Positions 15,938 to 23,031 of a DNA stretch of 43,127 nt are shown here, piece after piece. The notes beneath the pieces are model-generated. The model saw nothing but the letters and a program-made list of their open reading frames with translations. It made no database searches and was not told the origin of the DNA. Position numbers and translations under genes: made by a program. This DNA is from an uncultured Eubacteriales bacterium (GTDB taxonomy: Bacteria > Bacillota > Clostridia > Peptostreptococcales > Anaerovoracaceae): positions 1 through 43,127 of the forward strand of contig CADBXM010000013.1 in the NCBI GenBank assembly GCA_902798745.1, read 5' to 3'. Numbering within the stretch: position 1 is the stretch's first letter; each line of letters opens with the position of its first letter.

Positions 15938-16513
15938 ATGAGTGAACTAATATATCGATTCATTTATATGGTCGCGAATGTGCACGAGCGCATCATCGGC
16001 ATCAACGACTCCGGTGGATATTACTTCGACGACAAGCAGCTTCACTTCATAGTGGTCGGGTTGTTCGGCATGGCGCTCTTATTAGTGCTCTATCCTATCT
16101 TCAAGCTTTTGGCCAAGACAGGGCACACCATGGTGATCACCTGGCTTTACGTATTTACGGTCGTGCTAGTTCTGTGCTTTGCGATAGAGATAGGCCAGTG
16201 GTATTCAGGAACAGGGGTCATGGAGAGAGAAGATGTCGCCTATGGGATCACCGGATTCCTTGTGATGTTCCTGATCTTCGCTGTCCTGCGCGGCTTGTAT
16301 CACGGCATAAGAGCTCTGACAAAAAAGAATGACAAGGAAGCCCCTGAGGGCAGGCGTTACGAATACGACGAATACCCTGAAGGAAAACATTACGACTATT
16401 CTGAAGGAAGACGTTACGAACACGCGGATACAAAGCGCTTTGAATACCCTGAAGTAAAACGTTACGAACGTCCTGAGGAGAAGCGTTACGTGTACCAGGA
16501 ACGCAGCTACTGA
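15938..16513 (+). CDS. VanZ-like membrane protein with Tyr-rich repeat tail
   Basis: 191 aa. VanZ-type features: FDDKQLHF (Asp and H36) before the first long hydrophobic segment, a membrane segment ending in FAIEIGQWY (E84, Q87), then the acidic VMEREDVAYGITGF block (D99) and a last membrane helix. VanZ family proteins are small membrane proteins; the founding member gives teicoplanin resistance, but most are of unknown role. Residues 137-191 are a cytoplasmic repeat tail of about seven units built on (K/R)-(R/H)-(Y/F)-(E/D)-Y, for example GRRYEYDEYPEGKHYDYSEG and KRFEYPEVKRYERPEEKRY. The tail is rich in Tyr, Glu and Arg. It is 9 nt upstream of the transporter gene and likely co-transcribed. 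No strong SD was found. Confidence 0.8.
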   Translation: MSELIYRFIYMVANVHERIIGINDSGGYYFDDKQLHFIVVGLFGMALLLVLYPIFKLLAKTGHTMVITWLYVFTVVLVLCFAIEIGQWYSGTGVMEREDVAYGITGFLVMFLIFAVLRGLYHGIRALTKKNDKEAPEGRRYEYDEYPEGKHYDYSEGRRYEHADTKRFEYPEVKRYERPEEKRYVYQERSY

Positions 16514-16522
16514 TCCAAGCAA

Positions 16523-18091
16523 ATGCGTAAAAGAAACAAGTTAAAGATCCATAGCGGATTAGCCATTACCCTCGCTATACTGATGTCATTCATCGGGATC
16601 AGCGGGGTTTTTGTGACCGCGGCAAGCGAAGATGGCGGAACCCGCGTACCGGTATATAAGAATCTGGAGGAACTCAGCGGAAAGCGTGTAGGGGTCCAGG
16701 TAGGTTCGGTATTTGATAAAATCGTAGAGGAGGCCATCCCGGGCGCGAGCGTCGAGTACTACAGCACGTTCCCTGACGAGATCAATGCTCTCAAGGCATC
16801 GAAGCTTGAGGGCGTCGCCTGTGTTGAATCAGTCATAATCCAGCTGCAGGCGCAGGATGATAGTATTGCGTACATAGAAGAACCGATCGGAGCTGTTCCG
16901 CTCGGTTTTCTTTTCCCTAAAAATGAAAAAGGAAAGAAGCTCGCAGATCAGATGAGTGAATTCCTGACGAACATGCGCGAGAGCGGCGAGATGGACAGAC
17001 TGATGGCAGTTTGGAACGAGACCGATGAATCGCTCAAGCCGATCGAAGACTACAAGTCGCTACCTGCTGAGAACGGAACGCTGACATTCGTGACTGAAGG
17101 CACCTTCCCGCCGTTCGACTATTTCAGAGAAGGCGAGTTGGTCGGATATGATGTCGACGTCGCGATACGTTTCTGCAAGGAATACGGCTACGGGATCGAG
17201 CTCAAGGATATGAACTTCGATGCGCTGATGCCTGCTGTGCAGTCCGGAAAGTGCGACTTCGCTGCTTCAGGTATCGCCATCACAGAGGAACGCAAGGAAA
17301 AGGTGTATTTTTCCGAGCCGGACTACTATCAGGACGCGTACGTCGTGGTCCTTGCCGCGGACAGAAGCGGAGGCTCGTTCATCTCATCACTCAAGGACAG
17401 TTTCAACAGGACGTTCATCAAAGAGCACAGGTACAGGCTCTTCCTGAAAGGCATATGGGTGACATTGGCCATAACCGTAATGTCCATCATCTTCGGGACG
17501 CTGCTCGGATTCATTCTGTACATGTGGTGCAGAAAGGGCGGAAAGCCGGCGAACGCGATAACGCGCTTCTGCATATGGCTTGTCCAGGGCATGCCGGCGA
17601 TCGTGCTTTTGATGATCCTGTATTATGTGGTGTTCGGCAAGGCGGATATCGGTGGCATCGGTGTCGCGGTCATAGGATTCACGATGACTTTCGCGGCTTC
17701 CGTTTACAGCATGATACTCTCGGGCGTCCGCGCGGTCGACTTCGGGCAGACTGAAGCGTCATACGCCCTTGGATTCAACGATACCCAGACATTCTTCGGC
17801 ATCATACTGCCGCAGGCGGCAAGGCACTTCATGCCGACATTCAAAGCCGAGATAGTGACTTTGATCAAGGCGACAGCTGTTGTAGGCTACATAGCCGTAC
17901 AGGATCTCACGAAGATGGGAGATATCGTCAGGAGCAGCACTTATGAAGCATTCTTCCCTCTGATAGCAGTCGCGGTCATGTATTTCGTGCTCGCAGGCTT
18001 GCTGAAACTGGTCGCGAACAAGCTGACGGCTTCTGTTGATCCAGAGAAGAGAAGCGAAGAGAAGATCCTGAAGGGAATAAAGACGAAATGA
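16523..18091 (+). CDS. Polar amino-acid ABC transporter: substrate-binding domain fused to permease (GlnH-GlnP type)
   Basis: 522 aa. Signal-anchor region about 1-35; two segments of a type-3 periplasmic-binding fold at about 45-165 and 185-278; HisM/GlnP-type permease domain about 300-515 with an EAA-like loop (EASYALGFNDTQTFFGIILP). The second segment, LTFVTEGTFPPFDYFREGEL ... VGYDVDVAIRFC ... GIAITEERKEKVYFS, has the features of lobe 1 of GlnH-type proteins. The first segment, YKNLEELSGKRVGVQVGSVF ... PLGFLFPKNEKGKKLADQM ... RESGEMDRLMAVW, looks like lobe 2 and the C-terminal helix. The order is therefore lobe 2, lobe 1, permease. The ligand is probably a polar amino acid such as glutamine or cystine, not determined. 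The gene's stop overlaps the ATPase start (ATGA). Confidence 0.85.
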   Translation: MRKRNKLKIHSGLAITLAILMSFIGISGVFVTAASEDGGTRVPVYKNLEELSGKRVGVQVGSVFDKIVEEAIPGASVEYYSTFPDEINALKASKLEGVACVESVIIQLQAQDDSIAYIEEPIGAVPLGFLFPKNEKGKKLADQMSEFLTNMRESGEMDRLMAVWNETDESLKPIEDYKSLPAENGTLTFVTEGTFPPFDYFREGELVGYDVDVAIRFCKEYGYGIELKDMNFDALMPAVQSGKCDFAASGIAITEERKEKVYFSEPDYYQDAYVVVLAADRSGGSFISSLKDSFNRTFIKEHRYRLFLKGIWVTLAITVMSIIFGTLLGFILYMWCRKGGKPANAITRFCIWLVQGMPAIVLLMILYYVVFGKADIGGIGVAVIGFTMTFAASVYSMILSGVRAVDFGQTEASYALGFNDTQTFFGIILPQAARHFMPTFKAEIVTLIKATAVVGYIAVQDLTKMGDIVRSSTYEAFFPLIAVAVMYFVLAGLLKLVANKLTASVDPEKRSEEKILKGIKTK

Positions 18092-19176
18092 TAGAGTTCA
18101 GACACATGCAGAAGGCGTTCGGCACTTCTGTGGTATTGAAGGACATAAACGCGACTGTCAACGAGGGAGACTCCATAGCGGTCATCGGACCTTCCGGCAC
18201 CGGAAAGTCCACTCTGCTCAGGTGCCTCACTTATCTTGATCCGCCTACAGGAGGGCAGATATTCGTGGACGGGGAAGACATAACCGCTCCGGGCTGCAAT
18301 ATCTACAAGGTGAGACAAAAGATGGGCATGGTGTTCCAGTCGTACAATCTGTTCGGCCACATGACCGTGATAGAAAACATAATGTACGCGCCTGTCAAGC
18401 TTCTCGGAATGAGCCGTCAGGACGCTTATGACAGAGGTGTCGAGTTGCTGAAAAAAGTGGGGCTGGCGGACAGGACGCTGAAATACCCTGAAGCCCTTTC
18501 CGGCGGACAAAAACAAAGAGTCGCCATAGCAAGGACGCTCGCGATGGATCCCGAGATCATACTTTTCGACGAGCCTACAAGCGCGCTGGACCCGACGATG
18601 ACGGGCGAAGTCGAGGCGGTCATAGAGGATCTTGCCCGTGCAGGCAAGACCATGATGATAGTCACGCATGAAATGAACCTCGCGAAAAGGGTGGCCAATC
18701 GCGTATTCTACATGGACGAGGGGATCATTTACGAGGACGGCCCGGCTGATCAGATATTCAATGATCCGCAGAGGGAAAAGACGAGCAGATTTGTCAGAAA
18801 GCTCAAAGTGCTCGAGTTCAATATAGACAGCCACGGTTTCGATTTCGTGGGCGCGAGCACCGAAATAGACAGATACTGCTTCAAGAACCATATCCCGCTC
18901 AAAACATCGAACAAGATAAGGTCGGTCATCGAGGAACTGTGCGTCCAGATACTGCTTCCTGTGGTCAAAGACCCGGGCATCAATGTCTGCGTGGAATACT
19001 CCGAGGAAGAAGAGTATACGATCATTACAGTGAAGTATCCGGACAGATTCAGACCCGAGGATTCCGGAGATTCCGGAGAGGACCTGTCATACAGACTCCT
19101 TAAGGCCAATACGGAATCAATCGATTACTCGTATGACGAGGCGGAAGGAAGCACTATAGTAATGAAGCTCCGCTGA
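18088..19176 (+). CDS. Amino-acid ABC transporter ATPase (GlnQ-like) with C-terminal HATPase-like domain
   Basis: 362 aa against the usual 240-250 for GlnQ/HisP. Residues 1-242 are a complete ABC ATPase: Walker A GPSGTGKS (34-41), Q-loop VFQSYN, signature LSGGQ (137-141), Walker B IILFDE (157-162), H-loop H194. The extra 120 residues (about 243-362) resemble the anti-sigma-factor/histidine-kinase ATPase fold: IRSVIEELCVQILLPVV (an N-box-like helix where Asn is replaced by Gln286), strands CVEYSEEEEYTIITVKY, and a final LLKANTESIDYSYDEAEGST followed by a last strand. Key ATP-binding residues of that fold (Asn, DxGxG) are not evident, so it may be a regulatory or dimerisation module. The start overlaps the permease stop (ATGA), so the ATPase and permease form one transporter. 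Confidence 0.88.
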   Translation: MIEFRHMQKAFGTSVVLKDINATVNEGDSIAVIGPSGTGKSTLLRCLTYLDPPTGGQIFVDGEDITAPGCNIYKVRQKMGMVFQSYNLFGHMTVIENIMYAPVKLLGMSRQDAYDRGVELLKKVGLADRTLKYPEALSGGQKQRVAIARTLAMDPEIILFDEPTSALDPTMTGEVEAVIEDLARAGKTMMIVTHEMNLAKRVANRVFYMDEGIIYEDGPADQIFNDPQREKTSRFVRKLKVLEFNIDSHGFDFVGASTEIDRYCFKNHIPLKTSNKIRSVIEELCVQILLPVVKDPGINVCVEYSEEEEYTIITVKYPDRFRPEDSGDSGEDLSYRLLKANTESIDYSYDEAEGSTIVMKLR

Positions 19177-19363
19177 ACGATGCCCGGTCGAACGACGCTC
19201 TGGTCGAATGGTGTTCCGCTGAACATGTTATCACTAGAGCCTTGGCGCTCGTCCTCAAGCGCGGTATCGAGTTTTCGCCTGAAAGCTGCGATAGAGTTGC
19301 GGATTGTCGGAATCTTTGCAAAATATCGAAACCTTTGCAAAATAATTGATAATTATCTTAAAA

Positions 19364-19403
19364 TCATTTGATTACAGGCATTGAAAGTGAAAGAATATCT
19401 ATG
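19364..19403 (+). repeat. Leader element copy 1 (shared with purE upstream region)
   Basis: A 40-nt segment starting TCATTTGATTA and ending CTATG, upstream of the MATE gene. It matches 33 of 40 positions, without gaps, with 21420-21459 upstream of purE. Both are followed 44-52 nt later by the identical 12-mer CCCGGGCTCGCT (19447-19458 and 21511-21522). The function is unknown. Confidence 0.6.
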
Positions 19404-19475
19404 AGAATAATTGCGGAGGATAATTACGAGAATACGAGAATAATCGCCCGGGCTCGCTTATCATAGTTACCATAG

Positions 19476-20843
19476 ATGAAACAGAAAGACGATCATAAAT
19501 ATATAACTGACTTTACAAGCGGAAATGTAATGAGACAACTTGTCACCTTTGCATCTCCGCTATTTTTGTCGAGCCTGCTCCAGATCGCGTATAACATGGT
19601 GGATATGATCATAGTGGGGCAGAAACTCGGCAAGGTCGGGCTGTCAGCTGTATCGGTAGGCGGCGACGTTACGTCCTTCCTCACCTTGGTCGCGATGGGA
19701 TTCTCGAATGCGGGGCAGGTGATCATTTCGCAGTATCTCGGCTCGGGCCGGAAAGAGAAGATAAGCAGATTCATCGGTACTATGCTCTGCTTCCTTATGG
19801 GGTGCGCGGTCGTTGTGAGTCTGCTGTGTCTCGCTCTCAAAAAGCAGATACTGACATTGATGAACACACCTGCCGAGGCTTTCGACGAGGCTATGAACTA
19901 CGCGACGATCTGTATTGCCGGGCTTGTGTTCATATATGGGTATAACATCGTGAGCGCGGTCCTAAGGGGGCTCGGCGATTCGGTGAGACCGCTTCTGTTC
20001 ATAGGGATCTCGGCCGTCCTCAACGTGATACTCGATGTCGTGTTCGTCTTGATGATGGGGCTGGGAAGTGGCGGAGCCGCGCTTGCGACTGTGGTGAGTC
20101 AGGGAACGTCCTTCGCCCTGTGCTGCATATACGTGTACAGATACAGATCGCGCTATGAGCTGACGCTGACCAGAGGGGAGCTGCTTGGGATCGACCGAAG
20201 TATGCTCGTGAACCTCGTGAAGCTCGGAGTGCCGATGGCGATAAAGTTTGCCGCGGTCCATCTGTCGAAGCTGTTCGTCAACGCGTACGTCAATTCTTAC
20301 GGCGTCGCGGTGTCGGCGTTTGCGGGTATCGCGAACAAGATCAACAGCATAACCAACCTGCTTTCGAATTCCTTCAACACTTCCGGCGCGTCGATGATCG
20401 GCCAGAACATCGGAGCCGGCAAATATGAGCGCGTCGGCAAAGTGATGAAGTCTATATTCTCGATAACGGTCATAATATCAACAGTCCTCTCGTTGCTTAT
20501 CATATTCTTTCCTGACAAGATATACGGCATGTTCACGGATGCCCCTGATGTTATTGCGATCGGGTATAAATATGTTCCGATCGCAGTGCTGTTCTTTTTC
20601 GGCAGCGCAGCCAGGTCGGGCATGAACGCTCTTATCAACGGAAGCGGCAATTACAAGGTGAACTTCGCGACGGCCTTACTTGACGGCATAATTCTGAGGA
20701 TAGGCTTTGCGGTGTTGTTTGGCCTTACTCTTGGGATGAAGCATTACGGTTTCTGGCTGGGAGATGCTCTGGCTGGATTTACTCCTTTGTGGCTCGGTTT
20801 GATCTTCTATTATTCAGGCGCCTGGAAGAAAAGAAGCGTCTGA
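19476..20843 (+). CDS. MATE family multidrug/Na+-driven efflux transporter
   Basis: 455 aa, twelve hydrophobic segments, with the MATE pattern in two halves: FASPLFLSSLLQIAYNMVDM followed by IIVGQKLGKVGLSAVSVGG, then SNAGQVIISQYLGSGRKEKI; the second half has GVPMAIKFAAVHLSKLFVNA and FNTSGASMIGQNIGAGKYER. MATE proteins export drugs or metabolites in exchange for Na+ or H+. The substrate cannot be predicted. No strong SD is seen before ATG 19476. The 299-nt leader contains the shared element at 19364-19403, three GAGAATA copies (19403, 19428, 19436) and a direct repeat CTTTGCAAAATA. A terminator follows at 20926-20970. Confidence 0.9.
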   Translation: MKQKDDHKYITDFTSGNVMRQLVTFASPLFLSSLLQIAYNMVDMIIVGQKLGKVGLSAVSVGGDVTSFLTLVAMGFSNAGQVIISQYLGSGRKEKISRFIGTMLCFLMGCAVVVSLLCLALKKQILTLMNTPAEAFDEAMNYATICIAGLVFIYGYNIVSAVLRGLGDSVRPLLFIGISAVLNVILDVVFVLMMGLGSGGAALATVVSQGTSFALCCIYVYRYRSRYELTLTRGELLGIDRSMLVNLVKLGVPMAIKFAAVHLSKLFVNAYVNSYGVAVSAFAGIANKINSITNLLSNSFNTSGASMIGQNIGAGKYERVGKVMKSIFSITVIISTVLSLLIIFFPDKIYGMFTDAPDVIAIGYKYVPIAVLFFFGSAARSGMNALINGSGNYKVNFATALLDGIILRIGFAVLFGLTLGMKHYGFWLGDALAGFTPLWLGLIFYYSGAWKKRSV

Positions 20844-20860
20844 TTCCACTTTTGGATTAT

Positions 20861-20936
20861 TTTTGAATAAAAACGTTACTTATATCACGCTTATTGCACC
20901 GATTTTGAATAAAAACGTTACTTATGTCACGCTTAT
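20861..20936 (+). repeat. 34-nt direct duplication downstream of the MATE gene
   Basis: Units at 20861-20894 and 20903-20936 begin TTTTGAATAAAAACGTTAC and end TCACGCTTAT. They differ at one position (TATATCACG against TATGTCACG) and repeat at 42 nt. The second unit provides the 5' arm of the terminator. Confidence 0.85.
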
Positions 20937-20970
20937 GCTTGCAAAATCGCGCAGGAAGCGTGACTTTTTT
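20926..20970 (+). terminator. Intrinsic terminator of the MATE gene
   Basis: GTCACGCTT (20926-20934) pairs perfectly with AAGCGTGAC (20956-20964), followed by TTTTTT (20965-20970). Confidence 0.85.
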
Positions 20971-21068
20971 CTGTAAAAACCTAAAGAGTTTGGCTAAATT
21001 AAGTCATTATTCAATGATATGAATAATAATTCATGGCATTTTTCGGTGTGATCTCAAGATTGTTCTCA

Positions 21069-21101
21069 ATTCGGTATAAATTCGGTATAAATTCGGTATA
21101 A
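21069..21101 (+). repeat. Three perfect 11-bp tandem units
   Basis: ATTCGGTATAA occurs three times head to tail at 21069-21079, 21080-21090 and 21091-21101. The near-helical period would place equivalent faces on the same side of the DNA, as in protein-binding arrays, but no binding protein is known. Confidence 0.9.
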
Positions 21102-21184
21102 ATAGCGCGGGATTCGCGCTGTTAACTAGATTTACAAAATCGCGAATGACTTTGTGTTCACGCTTGAACCGCGAAAAAAGGGGT

Positions 21185-21210
21185 AGAGACGTGACAATAA
21201 TCACGTCTCT
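21185..21210. other. 10-bp perfect hairpin in the purE upstream region
   Basis: AGAGACGTGA (21185-21194) / TCACGTCTCT (21201-21210), loop CAATAA. On the minus strand it is followed by ACCCC and TTTTTT, so it could terminate minus-strand transcription. On the plus strand no T-run follows. No minus-strand gene lies to its right nearby. Confidence 0.6.
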
Positions 21211-21313
21211 TCAAGAAAAATGGCAAATGTGCGTGACCGGAGAACGCGAATTATTATGCATTTGAATCTCATCGTGTTTGTGTTGTTACGTATGCGCTGA
21301 ATAACCCGGTGTT

Positions 21314-21381
21314 CTGGTATTAGTGTCCGGCATTGGTGCACTGATATTTGCCTTCTGGTGTTGGTACCCGATACTGGTATT
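21314..21381 (+). repeat. Degenerate CTGGTATT repeats
   Basis: CTGGTATT at 21314-21321 and 21374-21381, with variants CTGATATT (21341) and CTGGTGTT (21355) between. This is a loose, decayed repeat tract. Confidence 0.5.
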
Positions 21382-21419
21382 TTCGTATTATTGTAAAAAC
21401 ATAGATTATTACTGCAAAT

Positions 21420-21459
21420 TCATTTGATTATAAGCTCTGAAAATGAAATAATAACTATG
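21420..21459 (+). repeat. Leader element copy 2 (upstream of purE)
   Basis: Begins TCATTTGATTA and ends CTATG. It aligns ungapped with 19364-19403 (33 of 40 identical). The 12-mer CCCGGGCTCGCT follows at 21511-21522 as in copy 1. Confidence 0.6.
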
Positions 21460-21530
21460 TGTTTTTGTGTTTAAACTGACGGCGTGTTCTATTCAGCCGG
21501 CAGGGCTGATCCCGGGCTCGCTGTCAACGG

Positions 21531-21632
21531 ATAACAAGCGTATAGAAAAGCAAATAATAAGTGAATAATAAGCGTATAGAGAAGCAAATTATAAGCAGAT
21601 AATACGCGGATAAAAAAGCAAATAGTAAACAG
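21531..21632 (+). repeat. Three 34-bp tandem repeats ending at the purE ribosome-binding site
   Basis: Units 21531-21564, 21565-21598 and 21599-21632 share ATAATAAGCG near the start and AAGCAAAT in the centre. A fourth, partial unit starts at 21633 with ATAATAAGCGGAGG, so the purE SD (GGAGG, 21642-21646) lies at the same phase where the other units read TATAG or GATAA. Confidence 0.85.
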
Positions 21633-21653
21633 ATAATAAGCGGAGGAAATGAT

Positions 21654-22142
21654 ATGAAAAAAGTCGGACTTATCATGGGAAGCGACAGCGATCTGCCTGT
21701 AGTCAGCAAGGCTGCCGGCGTGCTAAAGGAACTGGGCATCCCATACGAAGCTCACGTATACTCGGCGCACAGGACGCCTGCCGAAGCGGCGGAGTGGACG
21801 AAGGCGGCGAAGAGCGAAGGCTTCGGAGTCATCATAGCCTTCGCGGGCATGGCAGCCCACCTGGCGGGAGCGATTGCGGCAAACACTACGCTCCCGGTGA
21901 TCGGCGTGCCATGCAAGAGCGCCGCGCTTGAGGGCATGGACGCTCTGCTGTCGACCGTGATGATGCCGAGTGGCATCCCGGTCGCCACTGTTGCGATCGA
22001 CGGAGGCAAGAACGCGGCGCTGCTCGCCGCCGAGATGCTGGCCCTTTCGGACCCTGCTTTGGCAGACGCGCTGGATGCGAAGAGAGCAAAGGAAGCAGCC
22101 GCAGTCCTGGAAAAAGATAAAGGGATCGAGGAGAGGTTATAG
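21654..22142 (+). CDS. purE: N5-carboxyaminoimidazole ribonucleotide mutase (class I PurE)
   Basis: 162 aa. Conserved blocks: GLIMGSDSDLPVV (nucleotide-phosphate binding), YSAHRTPAEA (with the catalytic-site His), FAGMAAHLAGAIAANTTLPV and GVPCKSAALEGMDALLSTV. Reaction: N5-CAIR to CAIR, step 6 of purine synthesis. Class I PurE normally partners with the ATP-dependent PurK; no purK is in this cluster, so PurK is elsewhere or absent. The first gene of the purine cluster, with SD GGAGG 7 nt before ATG. The preceding 34-bp repeats and shared leader element make its upstream region unusual. Confidence 0.96.
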   Translation: MKKVGLIMGSDSDLPVVSKAAGVLKELGIPYEAHVYSAHRTPAEAAEWTKAAKSEGFGVIIAFAGMAAHLAGAIAANTTLPVIGVPCKSAALEGMDALLSTVMMPSGIPVATVAIDGGKNAALLAAEMLALSDPALADALDAKRAKEAAAVLEKDKGIEERL

Positions 22143-22144
22143 AC

Positions 22145-22183
22145 CGGCAGTGAATCGGTAGTAAGTCGGCAGTGAGCCGACAG
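22145..22183 (+). repeat. 11-bp degenerate tandem repeats after purE
   Basis: CGGCAGTGAAT, CGGTAGTAAGT and CGGCAGTGAGC in tandem (22145-22177), with a partial fourth unit CGACAG. They start three bases after the purE stop. Confidence 0.8.
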
Positions 22184-22230
22184 GGCGATAAGCTGATAAG
22201 TATTTGAGAAATCGGATATGCCGGTGCCGG

Positions 22231-22260
22231 GGCGAGATCATATCATGCGTGGATCTCGCC
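22231..22260 (+). other. 9-bp hairpin in the purC leader
   Basis: GGCGAGATC (22231-22239) / GATCTCGCC (22252-22260) with a 12-nt loop, 46 nt before the purC start. There is no T-run, so it is not a terminator. It could protect or time the processed purC mRNA. Confidence 0.55.
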
Positions 22261-22306
22261 AATCAAAACAGATAATAGTTTTATTCACATACAAGGAGGC
22301 CATTTT

Positions 22307-22987
22307 ATGAAATTAGTGTACACAGGAAAGACAAAGAACGTATTTGAACTTGAAAACGGCAACTATCTGCTGAAGTTCAAGGATGACGTTACGGGCAAGG
22401 ACGGCAAGTTCGATCCGGGCGAAAACTCCGTTGGACTCACGATCGAAGGCGTAGGCGACATCAACCTTCAGATGACAGACTACTACTTCAAGAAGATCAA
22501 CGAAGCAGGTATCCGCACTCATTTCGTAAAGGCCAACTTCGAAGATACAACAATGGAAGTAAAGCCTGCAAAGGTGTTCGGTCACGGTCTCGAAGTCATC
22601 TGCAGACTCAGAGCTGTAGGTAGCTTCATCAAGAGATACGGTGAATACATCGAGTCGGGCACAGAGCTCCCTGCATATGTAGAGACGACTTTCAAGAATG
22701 ATGCACTCGGCGATCCGCTCGTAACAAAGGACGGACTCGTGGTGCTCGGAGTCATGACAGAAGAGCAGTATGACGACCTCAAGGACATGACCCAGAAGAT
22801 CACAAAGATCGTTGCCGACGACATGAAGGAAAAGGGACTGGACCTCTACGACATCAAGTTCGAGTTCGGCTATGACGCAGACGGCAAAGTGATGCTCATC
22901 GACGAGATCGCTTCGGGCAACATGAGAGTCTACAAAGACGGCGAGTACATCGAGCCTCTGAAGCTGAACGAACTCTTCTTCGCATAG
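22307..22987 (+). CDS. purC: Phosphoribosylaminoimidazole-succinocarboxamide (SAICAR) synthase
   Basis: 226 aa, the short bacterial form. Blocks: [20 protein letters not shown] (ATP-binding Gly-Lys loop), [49 protein letters not shown], and the Mg/ATP block [16 protein letters not shown]. Reaction: ATP-dependent ligation of aspartate to CAIR. SD AAGGAGG (22293-22299) 7 nt before ATG. It follows purE after 164 nt containing repeats and a hairpin. PurB, which acts next on SAICAR, is not in the window. Confidence 0.95.
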   Translation: MKLVYTGKTKNVFELENGNYLLKFKDDVTGKDGKFDPGENSVGLTIEGVGDINLQMTDYYFKKINEAGIRTHFVKANFEDTTMEVKPAKVFGHGLEVICRLRAVGSFIKRYGEYIESGTELPAYVETTFKNDALGDPLVTKDGLVVLGVMTEEQYDDLKDMTQKITKIVADDMKEKGLDLYDIKFEFGYDADGKVMLIDEIASGNMRVYKDGEYIEPLKLNELFFA

Positions 22988-23031
22988 AGACAAGCGCAAT
23001 AAGAGCTGCTTAAGAAAAGAAAGGATTAGTC

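Larger units (their letters stand above)
20844..21653. other. 810-nt repeat-rich intergenic region between MATE gene and purE
   Basis: No gene is convincing here. It holds a near-perfect 34-nt duplication (20861-20936), an intrinsic terminator (20926-20970), three perfect 11-bp tandem units (21069-21101), a small hairpin AGCGCG (21104-21109) / CGCGCT (21115-21120), a 10-bp hairpin (21185-21210), loose CTGGTATT-like repeats (21314-21381), the shared leader element (21420-21459) and a 34-bp tandem repeat running into the purE ribosome-binding site (21531-21632). The base composition is more AT-rich than in the flanking genes. Confidence 0.7.

Noticed and set aside
19177-19475. Guanidine riboswitch or mini-ykkC element before the MATE gene
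   Set aside because: ACGAG occurs twice but the paired stem-loops required for mini-ykkC are not present.
21420-21530. Purine (guanine-type) or ZTP riboswitch upstream of purE
   Set aside because: I looked for the conserved core sequences of both classes and did not find them; only the shared 40-nt element and a 12-mer are seen.
21531-21632. CRISPR array
   Set aside because: The three 34-bp units are directly adjacent without unique spacers and are degenerate.
21524-21739. Minus-strand 71-aa frame across the purE leader
   Set aside because: It is an open frame created by the 34-bp tandem repeats and the purE start; low-complexity product, no SD.
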